Source: Epithemia pelagica (Eukaryota; Bacillariophyta; Bacillariophyceae; Surirellales; Surirellaceae). Taken from it: a stretch of DNA of 64,000 bases. The DNA is taken from contig OX337232.1 in assembly GCA_946965045.2 (NCBI GenBank), positions 930,001 to 994,000 of the forward strand, read 5' to 3'. Positions 50,179 through 60,670 of this stretch are shown piece after piece (the first letter of the stretch is position 1; every line of letters begins with the position of its first letter). A model generated the notes under the pieces. That model saw only the letters and a program-made list of their open reading frames with translations. It searched no databases and was not told the DNA's origin. The position numbers were made by a program, and so were the translations under genes.

Positions 50179-51399
50179 TCAACTGGGATAGACTTGCCGT
50201 ACATTAATGTTGATACGATGCGTCGAGAGGTAGGCCTGTAGCGCCGTGGTATCCTCCACATGTCTACCATCTTGCTGGTTTGACGCTCCCCGTCCGAGTT
50301 GTTCCAAGGTCACTTGCTGATCCGCCGAGGCGACACGGTTGGGATCGACGGGTGGCAGCAGGGGGACTGTGGCGGAGGGCAAGATGCGTGCCATGCCATG
50401 ATAATACAATCGTGACGGTCCTCCGAGAATCATGACATCGCCGGGTCGGACCAAAATGGGATGAATGGGAGTATCCTCCTTGGTCGGTCCACCCAACAAA
50501 AAGACAGCCGGCAATCCAAAACTCAAACTGACAACCGGCTGGTCCAAGGCCTCCTCCAAATCGTCCAAATGTCCTCCCATGAGCGATTTGGTATGATAAT
50601 AATTCACAATACAGGCCGACGAAACAAAGGAAAAGGGCTTGGGGGGCGAGGACTCGTGGTCCTGGTCGTTGACCCATGATGATGATGATGCTTGCCAGGC
50701 CGCATGGGCAAACACAAGTGCCAATTGATCAATCAGTGCCGGCATGGGCGAACACATGGTACGATTGTAGGACCGTGCGGTCCAATCGTAATGGTAGCCC
50801 ATGGTAGCCCAGGTTAATTTCTGAAAGCTACGTTTCGTGGTGGTCCTTTCTGGTTTGTTGTTGCGTGCCGAGTGGTGGTTCTTTTTGGCATGGTGATGCT
50901 GCTGCTGCTTCTTGTTGTGGTGGTTGGACCCATTCACGTTGTGGTTGTTGTTGTCGTCGTCTTGTTCTTGTTTCCAAAGGGTCCACAGGGAGGAGGAGGA
51001 GTGATCCCTGTCTTGTGTACCAGCGGTTTCATGGGCGGGTAGAGTGGCAGTATCCATGTTGGTGACATGAGGTGCTTGACAATAGTCCGTCACGGCCTCC
51101 CAACTCGTCCAGTCTTGCACGTGTGCATCGAGGGCCTGTGGGGCAAACCAAAATCCCGGAGCTCCCTCGAGACCATAGAGAGGTCCACCGTACATGGGAA
51201 ACGTTGTCCCAGCCATGTCGTCCTCCTCCAGATGATGATTCAAATTATTCGTAGGCCCCAGAATTTGGGAATGGCCTCGTCCAAAATCAATCCATTCGTC
51301 CACATCGTCCAATCGATTCGGATGGTCGGCCTGTCGACGATGACGCAATTGCACCTTTTTAAATTCTGTGAGGCCATCCTTTCTCGCAGTCTCGGACAT
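50179..51399 (-). CDS. ALKBH1: ALKBH1-type 2-oxoglutarate/Fe(II) dioxygenase
   Basis: The product has 406 residues from ATG 51399 (the first ATG; upstream codons are non-ATG). It is an AlkB-homologue oxygenase that removes alkyl or methyl groups from nucleic acid using Fe(II) and 2-oxoglutarate. Visible motifs: LTWATMGYHYDWTARSY (ALKBH1 signature), the first iron ligands in GGHLDDLE (His ~275, Asp ~277), SFGLPAVFLLGG, the distal iron His in YYHGMARIL (~333), and the 2-oxoglutarate Arg pair in the terminal ININVRQVYPS. A His/Asn/Lys/Gln low-complexity insertion (~residues 160-195) interrupts the N-terminal half. In other eukaryotes ALKBH1 acts in the nucleus or mitochondria on tRNA and DNA. 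No targeting peptide is evident. Confidence 0.93.
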   Translation of the reverse strand: MSETARKDGLTEFKKVQLRHRRQADHPNRLDDVDEWIDFGRGHSQILGPTNNLNHHLEEDDMAGTTFPMYGGPLYGLEGAPGFWFAPQALDAHVQDWTSWEAVTDYCQAPHVTNMDTATLPAHETAGTQDRDHSSSSLWTLWKQEQDDDNNNHNVNGSNHHNKKQQQHHHAKKNHHSARNNKPERTTTKRSFQKLTWATMGYHYDWTARSYNRTMCSPMPALIDQLALVFAHAAWQASSSSWVNDQDHESSPPKPFSFVSSACIVNYYHTKSLMGGHLDDLEEALDQPVVSLSFGLPAVFLLGGPTKEDTPIHPILVRPGDVMILGGPSRLYYHGMARILPSATVPLLPPVDPNRVASADQQVTLEQLGRGASNQQDGRHVEDTTALQAYLSTHRININVRQVYPS

Positions 51400-51680
51400 G
51401 GTACTACCTACTACAAACAATGCCTCTCGATTTCTGCTTTGTGGTTCTTCTCCAGGAGACGCTCTCTTCTTTCTCTACTCTCTACACAACACAAGAGCGG
51501 GAGACAAGATTTTTTCTGGGTTTGTCGTCATGGTCCACGAAGATTCATTCTGCGACCCAAAAGGGAATTTTAAATTTTAAAGTTTCAATAGTTGACTTTT
51601 GAAAAAGACACGTCAGCTGGATGCCGACGACGCACACAAAAATCTCGTCCACACTGTCCATTTTGTTTCCGTTCTGGACC

Positions 51681-52909
51681 ATGACGAATCTGTCCATGTC
51701 TCGTGGCGCTGTGCTCCTCGTGGCCTTGTTGTGTGGGACCGTGACGGGCTTTTCCACTCGGCCGGCGTATGCGTCCCGTCAGCAGCAGCAACAACAACAT
51801 ATGACGACGACGAGAACAAGTCGTTGGGCAGTGGGCGGACAAGCGTACGACCATGCCCTCTTGTTTGATTGCGACGGTGTCATTTTGGAAACCGAAGAGC
51901 TTCATCGTCTCGCCTACAATGCCGCCTTTGATGCCTTTGGCCTCACGATTGATGGAGAACCAGTGAATTGGTCGGTACGTACTAGGTAGTTTTATTTGAC
52001 TCTTGTGTTGGTGCCATGGCTCTCATTTCGTTGGCCTTGGCATGATTGGTGGTTCTCCCTCTTGTTGTTGTTTCGTTCCTGTTTGGGGCTTCACGATCGA
52101 CATGGTATGATACACCATGGATTGATTGTGGATACCATACAAAATAGGTGGAATATTACGACATTCTTCAAAACACGGTGGGTGGTGGGAAACCCAAAAT
52201 GTTTTATCATTTTCGTACCACCCTGAATGGGAAATTTCCGCAATCGAACCGTCGACCGGCACCGGCCACGCCAGCCGAACAACAAGCCTTGATTGATGCC
52301 TTGCAAGACTACAAAACACAGCAGTACAAAACCTTGTTGGCGACGCAAGCCGTCCCTCGTCCCGGAGTCTTGGAATTGATGGACCAGGCCTTGAACGATC
52401 CGTCCATTGCCGTTGGTGTCTGTTCGGCCGCCACTAAGGCGGCGGCGCAAAAAACATTGGAATTGACCTTGGGACCGGATCGGATTCAGCGATTAAACGT
52501 TTGTATTTTGGGAGATGATGTTTCGGCCAAGAAACCCGATCCCATGATTTACAATGTGGCGCGGGAACGATTGGGACTGACGCCGGACCAATGCGTCGTG
52601 GTGGAAGATTCCCTGGTGGGCTTGCGGGCCGCGCAAGGGGCTGGCATGAAATGTGTCATTACCTACACCAGCAGTACCGCCTCGGTAGACTTTTATGGGG
52701 AAGGAGCCAGTGCCAAAGTGCCCGATTTGGGATCCCGACACGTGGGGTTGGAGGATATTTTTGGACCCTTGCGACAACATGGTCCACACGCCGAATTGCT
52801 GGTGGGCAAAAAAGACCCCATGTCCGACGTCGCTTCTCCAGCAACGGAAGCGGTTGCCTCGGGTCGTTCCGCAACCACTGCGTCCTATTTGGCAAGTTTG
52901 AGTCGATGA
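51681..52909 (+). CDS. plastid CbbY-like HAD phosphatase, one intron
   Basis: Exons 51681-51974 and 52148-52909 are joined by a 173-base phase-0 intron (GTACGT...TAG). The 351-residue product has a signal peptide ending VTG-FSTRP (plastid-type). An ATG at 51621 is also in frame, but it would put the hydrophobic part inside. HAD motifs: DCDGVIL (~63, nucleophile Asp and acid/base Asp), GVCSAATKAAAQ (~170, motif II), KKPDP (~228, motif III Lys), VVVEDSLVGLRAA (~249, acidic motif IV). The GGGKPKM sequence after the intron matches CbbY-type enzymes. Plant plastid CbbY dephosphorylates xylulose-1,5-bisphosphate, a Rubisco inhibitor; the same job here is inference. The C-terminal ~50 residues are low-complexity. 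Confidence 0.88.
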
Positions 52910-53218
52910 TCGGGGATGTCTAAATATGGGCTTCGTAGGTCCAAGAAAATCATGGGAATAGGCCACACCGAACGCAGGTTTGAAACTAGATCATCCGAGC
53001 AAGCACAACGGATTCGAACGACACCGACAGTCGCCACCCATCCACAAACGCACACTTGAACACAGTATAACCATGTACGACAACCGTTTCTTAATATATA
53101 TGCACGGCTCTATCGATAAGACGCCCTCGTACGACGCCGGTCCTTTGTGCGACAAGAGTGAAATATCAAGTGTAGTAGTAGTAATAGTAGCAGGAATCCA
53201 CATTCGTGTTTAATTCTC
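52910..53218. other. intergenic region between convergent genes
   Basis: Nothing is seen beyond 3' flanks and a short tag/gta run at 53171-53190. Confidence 0.4.
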
Positions 53219-54232
53219 TCAAAACCAGGATTCCGTGTCGTCTTCGGGGTGAAAGGAGGACAAATCGGCCAAAATTTGGTAGGCACGCGCACTCAAATCG
53301 TCAATGGCGGCATATCTACTGGCCAATTCTTCTTCTTCTTCCTGGGACTTGTTGGGTTTGCGGTACCAGTCTCGTTTGGCCTTGGCCTCTTGCGCTTCTT
53401 TTTGGGCGGCAATACGAGCGGCAATTTCGGCTCCCTCCCGTTCCAATCGGCTGGCCAACAAGGACCGTTGTCGGGTTTCGGCCAATTTGGCTTGGGCCGC
53501 CTTGGCCTCGGCCGCCAATCGAGCTTCTTCGGCCAATCGAGCTTCTTCGGCCAATCGAGCTTCTTCGGCCAATCGAGCTTCTTCGGCCAAGCGAGCTTCT
53601 TCCGCCAAGCGAGCTTCTTCCGCCAAGCGAGCTTCTTCCGCCAATCGTTCCGCTTCTTGACGGGCCCGTTTTTCTTCCTCCGCCTTTTGTTCGGCTTCCG
53701 CCTTGAGACGGGCTTCTTCCGCCTCGGCCGCCAAACGAGCCGCCGTGGCTTCTTCGGCGGCCTTGGCCGCCGCATCGGCTTGTGCTTGCAATCGGGCTTC
53801 TTCGGCGGCCTTGGCCTCGGCCGTGGCACGAGCCTCTTCTTCCGCCTTTTTGGCGTCTTCCGCCTCCTTGGCCGCCGCAGCGGCGGCTTCGTCCGTTTCT
53901 GAAGTGGTAGCAAGAACAACAACAACAACCAACACATGTGAATTGATTAATACCGTTTCAATAAGACAACGGCCATTTCCAACAACAAGAAGACAAGAGA
54001 TTGAGAGCATGAGACATGTTTCACCCAACAGTGGTCGCCCCACTCCACTCGACACACAAACAATAGACGTACCACCACTATTGGTTACGGCCGATTCATT
54101 GTCCGCCACGGACGAGTGCAGGACAAAGGCCGCCGTCGTCGGACGACGCACCGCCATACCCGTCGTGGCAAAGGACGAGGCCCCCACGAGCAAGTGCGAG
54201 ACCAACACGGCAAGAAGTGACACTCGGATCAT
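53219..54232 (-). CDS. plastid-targeted Ala/Glu-rich coiled-coil protein, one intron
   Basis: Exons 54232-54073 and 53898-53219 flank a 174-base phase-1 intron (GTACGT...TTCAG). The 279-residue product starts with MIRVSLLAVLVSHLLVGASSF, a signal peptide with the GASSF plastid motif. The mature part is a long coiled coil of AEEARLAEEARLAEE type, with six to seven exact six-residue repeats in the middle encoded by an 18-bp tandem repeat (53521-53645). The C-terminal ~50 residues are non-repetitive and end in an acidic stretch (SFHPEDDTESWF). There is no catalytic motif. A structural or tethering role inside the plastid is inferred from targeting plus coiled coil. Confidence 0.8.
   Translation of the reverse strand: MIRVSLLAVLVSHLLVGASSFATTGMAVRRPTTAAFVLHSSVADNESAVTNSGGTSIVCVSSGVGRPLLGETCLMLSISCLLVVGNGRCLIETVLINSHVLVVVVVLATTSETDEAAAAAAKEAEDAKKAEEEARATAEAKAAEEARLQAQADAAAKAAEEATAARLAAEAEEARLKAEAEQKAEEEKRARQEAERLAEEARLAEEARLAEEARLAEEARLAEEARLAEEARLAEEARLAAEAKAAQAKLAETRQRSLLASRLEREGAEIAARIAAQKEAQEAKAKRDWYRKPNKSQEEEEELASRYAAIDDLSARAYQILADLSSFHPEDDTESWF
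53521..53645 (-). repeat. 18-bp tandem repeats inside the coiled-coil gene
   Basis: Units of cttcttcggccaatcgag (plus strand) recur about seven times, later with the variant aagcgagcttcttccgcc. They encode EEARLA. Confidence 0.9.
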
Positions 54233-55429
54233 GATGATTGTCGATCGAATCGAATGTCTTGTACTAGGAAACTGTTGAATGTACCACAAGAGAGAGAAGT
54301 GAGAGGTGAGCAACCGTTTGTTAATGTTTGTAGCCAACAGGGAGAGTAGACAACAAGGAGGGCACGGATATAGGAACAAAGATCCCAGCAACGACGTATC
54401 ATACCCACCTTTGGTGGCAAGAAACAGAAATAGACGCACCGTGTCAAAAAGGATTGGGGTGAGCGATTGTTTGGGTGGTGCGTGTGGACACGACGAAATC
54501 GATGAAGCAAAAAAAAAATCGCTGTGTCGTTTTCGTATTGTTGTTTGTTGTCTTTGGTTGCGACTAGGCGCTTCGGAAGAGACACACGTAAAGATACGTC
54601 ACCGACCTGCATCTCGGAAAATGAATACAACTAAGCGTGAAGGTAGACCTTCAATCGATTTTAAGGTATGGTAATATTGACTCCTGATGAGATCAAGATC
54701 TCTGAGGTGTGATGTGAGGTTGAAGATCCAGTTGAAACGTGTCTTCCGTTGCCTTCGCGGTTCGCGGGTCAAGATCCAGGAACACCAGGAACCAACATCA
54801 TCACTCATCACACCATGAGACCATGGTGCTGAAACGTTTGGACCCAGAGAGGACCAAAATGGTGACTTTTACAAGGATCCCCTCACAGCTATTCTCCTCC
54901 ATGAATGTCTACAAGCGGTCTCCACAACTACAATGGTTACTTCCATGCCGCTCGCTTTTTAAATTTTGTATTGAAATTCCACTCTACGAATGCCATACGG
55001 CGTGAAACAATAATTGATGCTTTCCCAGGAACAAGGTCAGCGTGTAGTACATCATGACGGCTAGTCTCCGCTGCACCCGATTTATCCACACCACGTACAG
55101 CGCAACCTTAGTTACCAAAGGTCCTTGCGACGATAGTTCCTTCCAAATCTTGGTGTCGCCCAGTCGATGCCCCCGCTGCCTTGGCGCTCTACACCTATAG
55201 TTCGGAACCTTGTGAATGTGCAGAGTTGTATACCACAATCAGCCTATGATAGGAAAGAGTCCAGAACGAAACACGCACCTTCCAATTCTACACGAATTAT
55301 TGTGCTTAATGCTAGTGGTTTGTAGACTTGCGCATCACCATCCGCCCAACAACAACAACAAAATGCCAAAACGTTCCACGGACCTATATCCCACACAACA
55401 CACACATCACGTGAGGCCTCCAGGATGCC
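54233..55429. other. intergenic region
   Basis: This is the promoter side of the coiled-coil gene and 3' flank of the lipase gene. No gene is supported; short open stretches lack motifs. Confidence 0.4.
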
Positions 55430-58400
55430 TCACAACGACACGGTAATATTGCACGCTTCCGCAAACGTGATGCCACTGTCCGGGTCAATCGGTTGCGGCT
55501 CGGGAAAGCCAAACAACGTCACACATTCACACAACGGGGGTCTTCCGTCGGACCCACACGTGTAAATGGCTTCACACAGGGCCCGGGTCGTGTCGTGACA
55601 GCCAATCACATCCGTGTAGTCGGCATTGCAGCGAATCTGTTGAAAATTTTGGGCCCGATCATCAATCATGGGCACAATATCACGCTCCGGGATAATGTTA
55701 AAGGTGTACCGATCCAACTCTTCGGTCGACACGGGGGGATCCAGGGAACGACGGGTCAGCATGGTGTTGGGTCCCGAAAGAGCCACGGAGGGAACATGCG
55801 CAATGGCTCCCGTCATCATGGACAAACCGCCACCCAACGAATGGCCCGTGACGGCCACACCGCCATAGTCCCCACTCTGCAGGAATTCCGCAAAGCGCAC
55901 CGTGTCCTTGTAAAAGCTAATCTCCTCAATGGAGTTACTTTCAATGGCCGTGAGCGCTCGGATGAACGATGGCATGACAGGGGCCCAGATGGAGCCAAAG
56001 GGTAAGAGTTCACGTAAGAATTGCATCATAAAGGCCGGACTCCACAGCTGCGCATCCGTCAAGGCCTCCCATTGATTTGTGGTGCCGCGGATCGCAAGAT
56101 ACGCAAAATCCCTAGAAACACCGTCCGTCGACTCGCGCATTGGATAGGTAATCAGCTTGAACGACACTTGCGAATCCACAGAATTCTCTTCTCGATAGGA
56201 AGAAACCAAACTAGGCTGGTCCTTCGCCACACCTTCCCCAAACCATGAATCCAACTCTTGCTGGGTGATATTCCCACGATACGCAACGCGTGCCAAAAAT
56301 ATGTAGTCGGCCATTGATGTGAGTGGGCTTTCCTGCAAGTCACTAGTAATGTGACAGGTAGGATAGCGCAACGAATCCTCCACAGGCTGGTATTCAAAGT
56401 CATTCAGGTATGTATACGATGGATCTTCGATTTCCTCCGATTCTTGATCAGTGCCCAATGCTCCCGCAAAAAGTGCCAAGTACGCAAAAGCAATCACGGA
56501 AATCAACAGCACCCAGAAGCGGCGACTTCGGCCTCGTGTAATGTTTCCGACGATATCGTCAAGGCGGGACTGATTCTTCCATAGTTCGCGTTCAGACTTT
56601 CCATCCACCAAATCTATGCGGCCAACTTCTTCCATAACAATTGCCGCATTCACATAGTGCCGTAGACCTGAAACGCCCACAATCAAAAAGTAAAGGAGAC
56701 CTAGGGGCCAGTTCCCAATTGAAAATAATGACACGGTCGGCCAAAGGAAGAGGAATATGAATTCAATCCAAAACAGAACCCACGCAAATCTTGGTGAAGG
56801 AGACGTGACACGGTATGATTCACTGACAAGATAGAGCCCCTCACTATCCGACCCGGCCAACCTGTCAGACCCCACACGACGCCTCTCACTGAAAGTAACG
56901 TCCTCCAGGTCACGTTCTGTCGCATATGCTTCATTTTGTTTCTCATCTTTGCTTGTTGTTCGCCCTTTGATGATATCCTTCCCAACCTTGTAGAGCCGGT
57001 ATGAGCTTCTAAAGTTTGGGATGGACAAGAGAACAGCAATGGCCAGAATGAACCCAGTCGCTGCCGCGCCAGCTTCCAAATAAACCAGGACCGACAAGAT
57101 GATGAAAAAGACCAAAAAGGACCCAATCGCCGAGCACGCAATGGATGACTTCATCTGCGCTCTCGTCACCGCTCCCGATCCATGAATAATGGCAATGTAT
57201 CGCGAATTGCGTGGACGGCAAAAGAGTTTTTCCAGTGACCAAGTGTGGGACGTGATGAAAGGACGAACATCTCGAGCATCGTCTACCGAAAAGAAACGCA
57301 CAGGCTCCTCGTACGCTTCAAACCAACCACACCTTTGGAAAAAACGACCAAAGAGAGCTCGCCAATTCAACTGTTCCTTCAGGGTCCCTTCTACCAAATC
57401 CCCCTCTGCATTCTTGTCGGTGGCCTCGGAGTTTTCAATACGTCCCCTCGAAACATAGGTGCGATTCATGCTTCCACCATAGGTCGCTGTTTGGCGCATG
57501 ACGATGGATCTTTTCAGGACGGCAAAGAACGAATCATCATCGTCTATGGCAACAGCAAAAAAAAGATGAGAGTTTACTGAGAAAACGAGGGCATGACCAG
57601 TTCCACACAAAAACACTACGCGTAGTTGCATACATACCATTGAACCGATTTCGCATGACTTCCATGCACGCCCGAACCTCATAGAAAACGACGTTAATGG
57701 TAAAGAGAACAAAGAAGAAGGCGATGCAACTGACCCAGAAGACACCAGTGATGGCCCACCAGTCATCCGTGCCCGAAAGCAAGGTAAAGCACATGAGAAG
57801 CAGAGGGAATCCCAAAAAGAAGGCAAAAAAGATCCACTCCACTACGAGTGTCGATAACTTTTTGAAGGAAAAGTTGCGAACCAGTCGATGTCCCCGGAAG
57901 GTATCCATGACAAAGGCACCAGCAATCACCATGCCCGCCGACAGGCCGTGTACCAACGGGATGATACCCAGAATCGCACCGGCTGCGGCCGGTCCTTTTG
58001 CATCTTGCTGGTCGGTGATACCCAGTTGAATGGCAAGATCCAAAAACAAAAAGAGCAACAACTGCATGCAAAAGACAAACAAAAATCCGGTCCAAAAAGC
58101 GGTGACAATGGTGTAAGTCAATCTTAAGAGTCGCAAGCCTTCATTCGAATCTTGAATTCGTCGAATGGTAATTTCGTCACGGTCCGTCTCCTTATTGTAG
58201 GACTCTTCCAGGACGAATTGAAACTCGTTCCCTTCAATGACACGTGCGGCACCTCGCGAGTTGCGGTATCGGACCACCGACGACGGAATGGAGAGGGTAA
58301 AGTGGTCCTTGAGACTGGCCACCGTCGGTCCTCCATTCTTGGACGACTGGGCTCTTCGTTGACGCACTTCGACTGCATTCAAAACGTACGACTTGTCGGT

Positions 58401-58499
58401 GTCATTGTACTCATTGTAATCGCTATCGTCTGATAAAGGTCCTCCTTCGTCGTGGTGGTGTTCTTCCGGAGGATCCTCTTTAAAACGTTCCCGTCCCAT
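55430..58499 (-). CDS. multi-membrane-segment class 3 lipase, one intron
   Basis: Exons 58499-57638 and 57543-55430 are joined by a 94-base phase-1 intron (GTATGT...ATAG); the product is 991 residues. The N-terminus is cytosolic-looking (acidic, His-rich). Four hydrophobic segments lie in exon 1 (e.g. LLLFLFLDLAIQLG, LVVEWIFFAFFLGFPLLL) and about three more in exon 2 before residue ~630 (e.g. FIILSVLVYLEAG, FWVLLISVIAFAYLALF). The C-terminal ~350 residues form the lipase domain: YLAIRGTTNQWEALTD (oxyanion region), nucleophile Ser in VAVTGHSLGGGLS (~856), and ERDIVPMIDD, the probable Asp. The His is not assigned; candidates lie after GCHDTT. Membrane-anchored class 3 lipases hydrolyse acylglycerols or signalling diacylglycerol. 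Start ATG 58499 is in frame. Confidence 0.85.
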
Positions 58500-58646
58500 T
58501 GCCTCCTTTTTTGCTCGTCGTCGTGTATTAGTCGTGCCGTGCAGTTATAGAGGTTGACCTCTCCTTCTCCGCCGCAATGCCCAATGATGCCAGTAAGAGA
58601 AATCGTTCGTCTTGCGTGCAATCGTGTGACGGAACGCAGGATTGTT

Positions 58647-58819
58647 CGAAGAGACACTACGACAAACATCCTTGGCACGTGCCGTTTCGGTCTGTCCGAG
58701 AGATCGCAGTCGGTTCTGTCACCGAAAACTTGGTCCGTTGAGATTTGTAAACAAGATTCTAAATCTAAACGATAGACACATAGTTTTGCCGAAGGCCTCT
58801 GAAACCAAAAATGGCTCCA
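58647..58819 (-). repeat. YR element terminal repeat B2
   Basis: It is 173 bp, CGAAGAGACACTACGACAAA...AATGGCTCCA, with the same sequence as 59089-59261. It is the probable 3' end of the element. Confidence 0.85.
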
Positions 58820-59088
58820 GGGCGGGGAAGGGGAAATTTTAAGATTAGCTAACTAGAATCGTTGCGATCTCGAACTCGTCTCGTAGTCGTTGCAAAGATG
58901 CTGAACCCAAGAAGAGTGAGCTCTTCTCACGCTCCAACGACTCTGCATCAGGGTCATCCTAAAACTTCCGATTGTGGGAATCAAATCGGATGCTCGCCTC
59001 GCGTCGAGGAGGCGGAGCAGTCGCACCTCTGTTGTCGGTCGCGGAGTCTGGCCAGCATCGGCCACGTCACTCCACCCAGTACAGACAC
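58820..59088 (-). repeat. YR element internal repeat A2
   Basis: It has 269 bp between B2 and B1. Its end near 59088 reads GGTGTCTGTACTGGG on the element strand, and this end is also found at 22895-22968. Expected to match the 5' end (A1) outside the window. Confidence 0.6.
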
Positions 59089-59261
59089 CGAAGAGACACT
59101 ACGACAAACATCCTTGGCACGTGCCGTTTCGGTCTGTCCGAGAGATCGCAGTCGGTTCTGTCACCGAAAACTTGGTCCGTTGAGATTTGTAAACAAGATT
59201 CTAAATCTAAACGATAGACACATAGTTTTGCCGAAGGCCTCTGAAACCAAAAATGGCTCCA
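59089..59261 (-). repeat. YR element repeat B1
   Basis: It is a 173-bp direct copy of 58647-58819, 45 bases downstream of the recombinase stop. Confidence 0.85.
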
Positions 59262-59305
59262 CTACCATCAAACCCGATATTACAATCCAACGATGTCCAG
59301 CTGGG

Positions 59306-60670
59306 CTAGAAGTCAAGATGGAGAGTGGTGGGGAAGTGATGTTGGGGATCTTGGCCATTGAAGGTGTTAAAGAGGTTTTCATCCGGTGATTCGAGAGCAG
59401 TCTCGCTGTTCGTTTGAAGCGCTGGATCAACGAGGTTGTCGAGTCGGTTCCGCAGTTGTTCCAAGGAGGCGATGCGGGAAGCTGTTGTTGAGTTATCAAC
59501 ATGCCGAAAGTCGGTGGTGTTGAGCATTAATTGGGCCATGCCCGTGGTCCATTCAAGAACCTGTGGTCGGATATATTTCATGAAAGCGGTCGAACTCCAT
59601 CTTCCAAGAATCATGATCTTGACGACGGAACAATCAGCCAGGAACAGGGCCATGGCGGCTCCTGATCTGAGAGAGTGCGTGCCGATATCCATTGGGTGGT
59701 AGCCAAAGGCGTTGAATCCGCCGCCCAATACACAGGTTTCGCGTAGCAGGTTGCGAGTGTCTTCTTGTCGGACAAAGCGTGGGGGAAGGGATGGGTTGGA
59801 TGGGTCAAACCAACAATTTACTGTCGTGGATGGGGGAGCTTTCGGACGGTAGTGGAGGATCCGACGAATGACGCGGCCCCAGAGGAGGACGGGGTCGAGG
59901 ATTGGGTCATTCGTTTTGCTCTGGGTGCGAGTTTCAGCTTTGTGGTTGTTCTTTTGTTCGCGAAAGGTTATTGATACGTATTTCGCGAGGTGGTGGAAGT
60001 CTGGATGATTTGCGGCGATTGTTTCATGTTTCTTTGCTGTGTAAAAGACGACGTCGCCGATGGTTAGGAGTTTGGTCTTGCCTCGGTGGGGTACGGTCGT
60101 GAGTTCACAGCTTCGGCATCCAAAGAAGAACCCACAGCCGGCAAGGTCGGCGACGACGGCCTTGAATGTGGAGAAGTCGTAGACTCGTGGTGGGTTGGTG
60201 AGTCGGGTGTTGCGACAACTGTGGAGCCAGAGAAACCGGAGATGTTTGGCAGTAACGGCTTTTTCTCGTTTCTCGGGGGGATCCAGATTTGACCACGCGC
60301 GTTTGAGGGAAGCGACGAGGGGGTGGACGTGATGGCTGTCTTGACAGTGGCAGGGGCTCGGCCGGTCATGATGCCGGAAGCACGATGCCAAGTCTCCAAT
60401 GGCTTGGCTAAGAGTGCTTGCTCGAAGAGGTTGCGAGCGGTCGCGATTCTTGGTGTATTCGGCATCGCGGAGGGCTTGTAAGAAGGAACATGCGATGCTG
60501 GCTCTGTGGTTGGTTGCTCTGACGGACTCGAGGAGTGGGTCGTGACCGAATCCAATCCTGTCGAGATGTTCTGTCCATCGTTGCCAACATTGGTCGCGCT
60601 TTTGGTGTGCTCCTTCGGTCTTGCCGAAGAAGATTCGGGACACGCTGGCACGATCGAGGAGATCCAACAT
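59306..60670 (-). CDS. tyrosine recombinase of the retroelement
   Basis: The frame is complete, 454 residues from ATG 60670. It inserts the element by site-specific-type recombination in place of a DDE integrase. Catalytic residues are visible: first Arg in FFFGCRSCELTTV (~204), HxxR in IGTHSLRSGAA, the Trp in ILGRWSS, and the nucleophile Tyr in FMKYIRPQV. The N-terminal ~180 residues are helical with RDQCWQRWTEHL, the core-binding region. The 5' 607 bases overlap the end of the RT-RNase H frame in another frame, as in other DIRS-type elements. A serine/asparagine-rich tail follows the Tyr. All four key residues are present, so the enzyme may be functional. Confidence 0.92.
   Translation of the reverse strand: MLDLLDRASVSRIFFGKTEGAHQKRDQCWQRWTEHLDRIGFGHDPLLESVRATNHRASIACSFLQALRDAEYTKNRDRSQPLRASTLSQAIGDLASCFRHHDRPSPCHCQDSHHVHPLVASLKRAWSNLDPPEKREKAVTAKHLRFLWLHSCRNTRLTNPPRVYDFSTFKAVVADLAGCGFFFGCRSCELTTVPHRGKTKLLTIGDVVFYTAKKHETIAANHPDFHHLAKYVSITFREQKNNHKAETRTQSKTNDPILDPVLLWGRVIRRILHYRPKAPPSTTVNCWFDPSNPSLPPRFVRQEDTRNLLRETCVLGGGFNAFGYHPMDIGTHSLRSGAAMALFLADCSVVKIMILGRWSSTAFMKYIRPQVLEWTTGMAQLMLNTTDFRHVDNSTTASRIASLEQLRNRLDNLVDPALQTNSETALESPDENLFNTFNGQDPQHHFPTTLHLDF

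Noticed and set aside
53249-53937. Open frames on both strands rich in SSFFGQ or RKKLAWP repeats.
   Set aside because: Shadows of the 18-bp repeat in the coiled-coil gene; splice sites and the plastid signal support only the minus-strand frame called.
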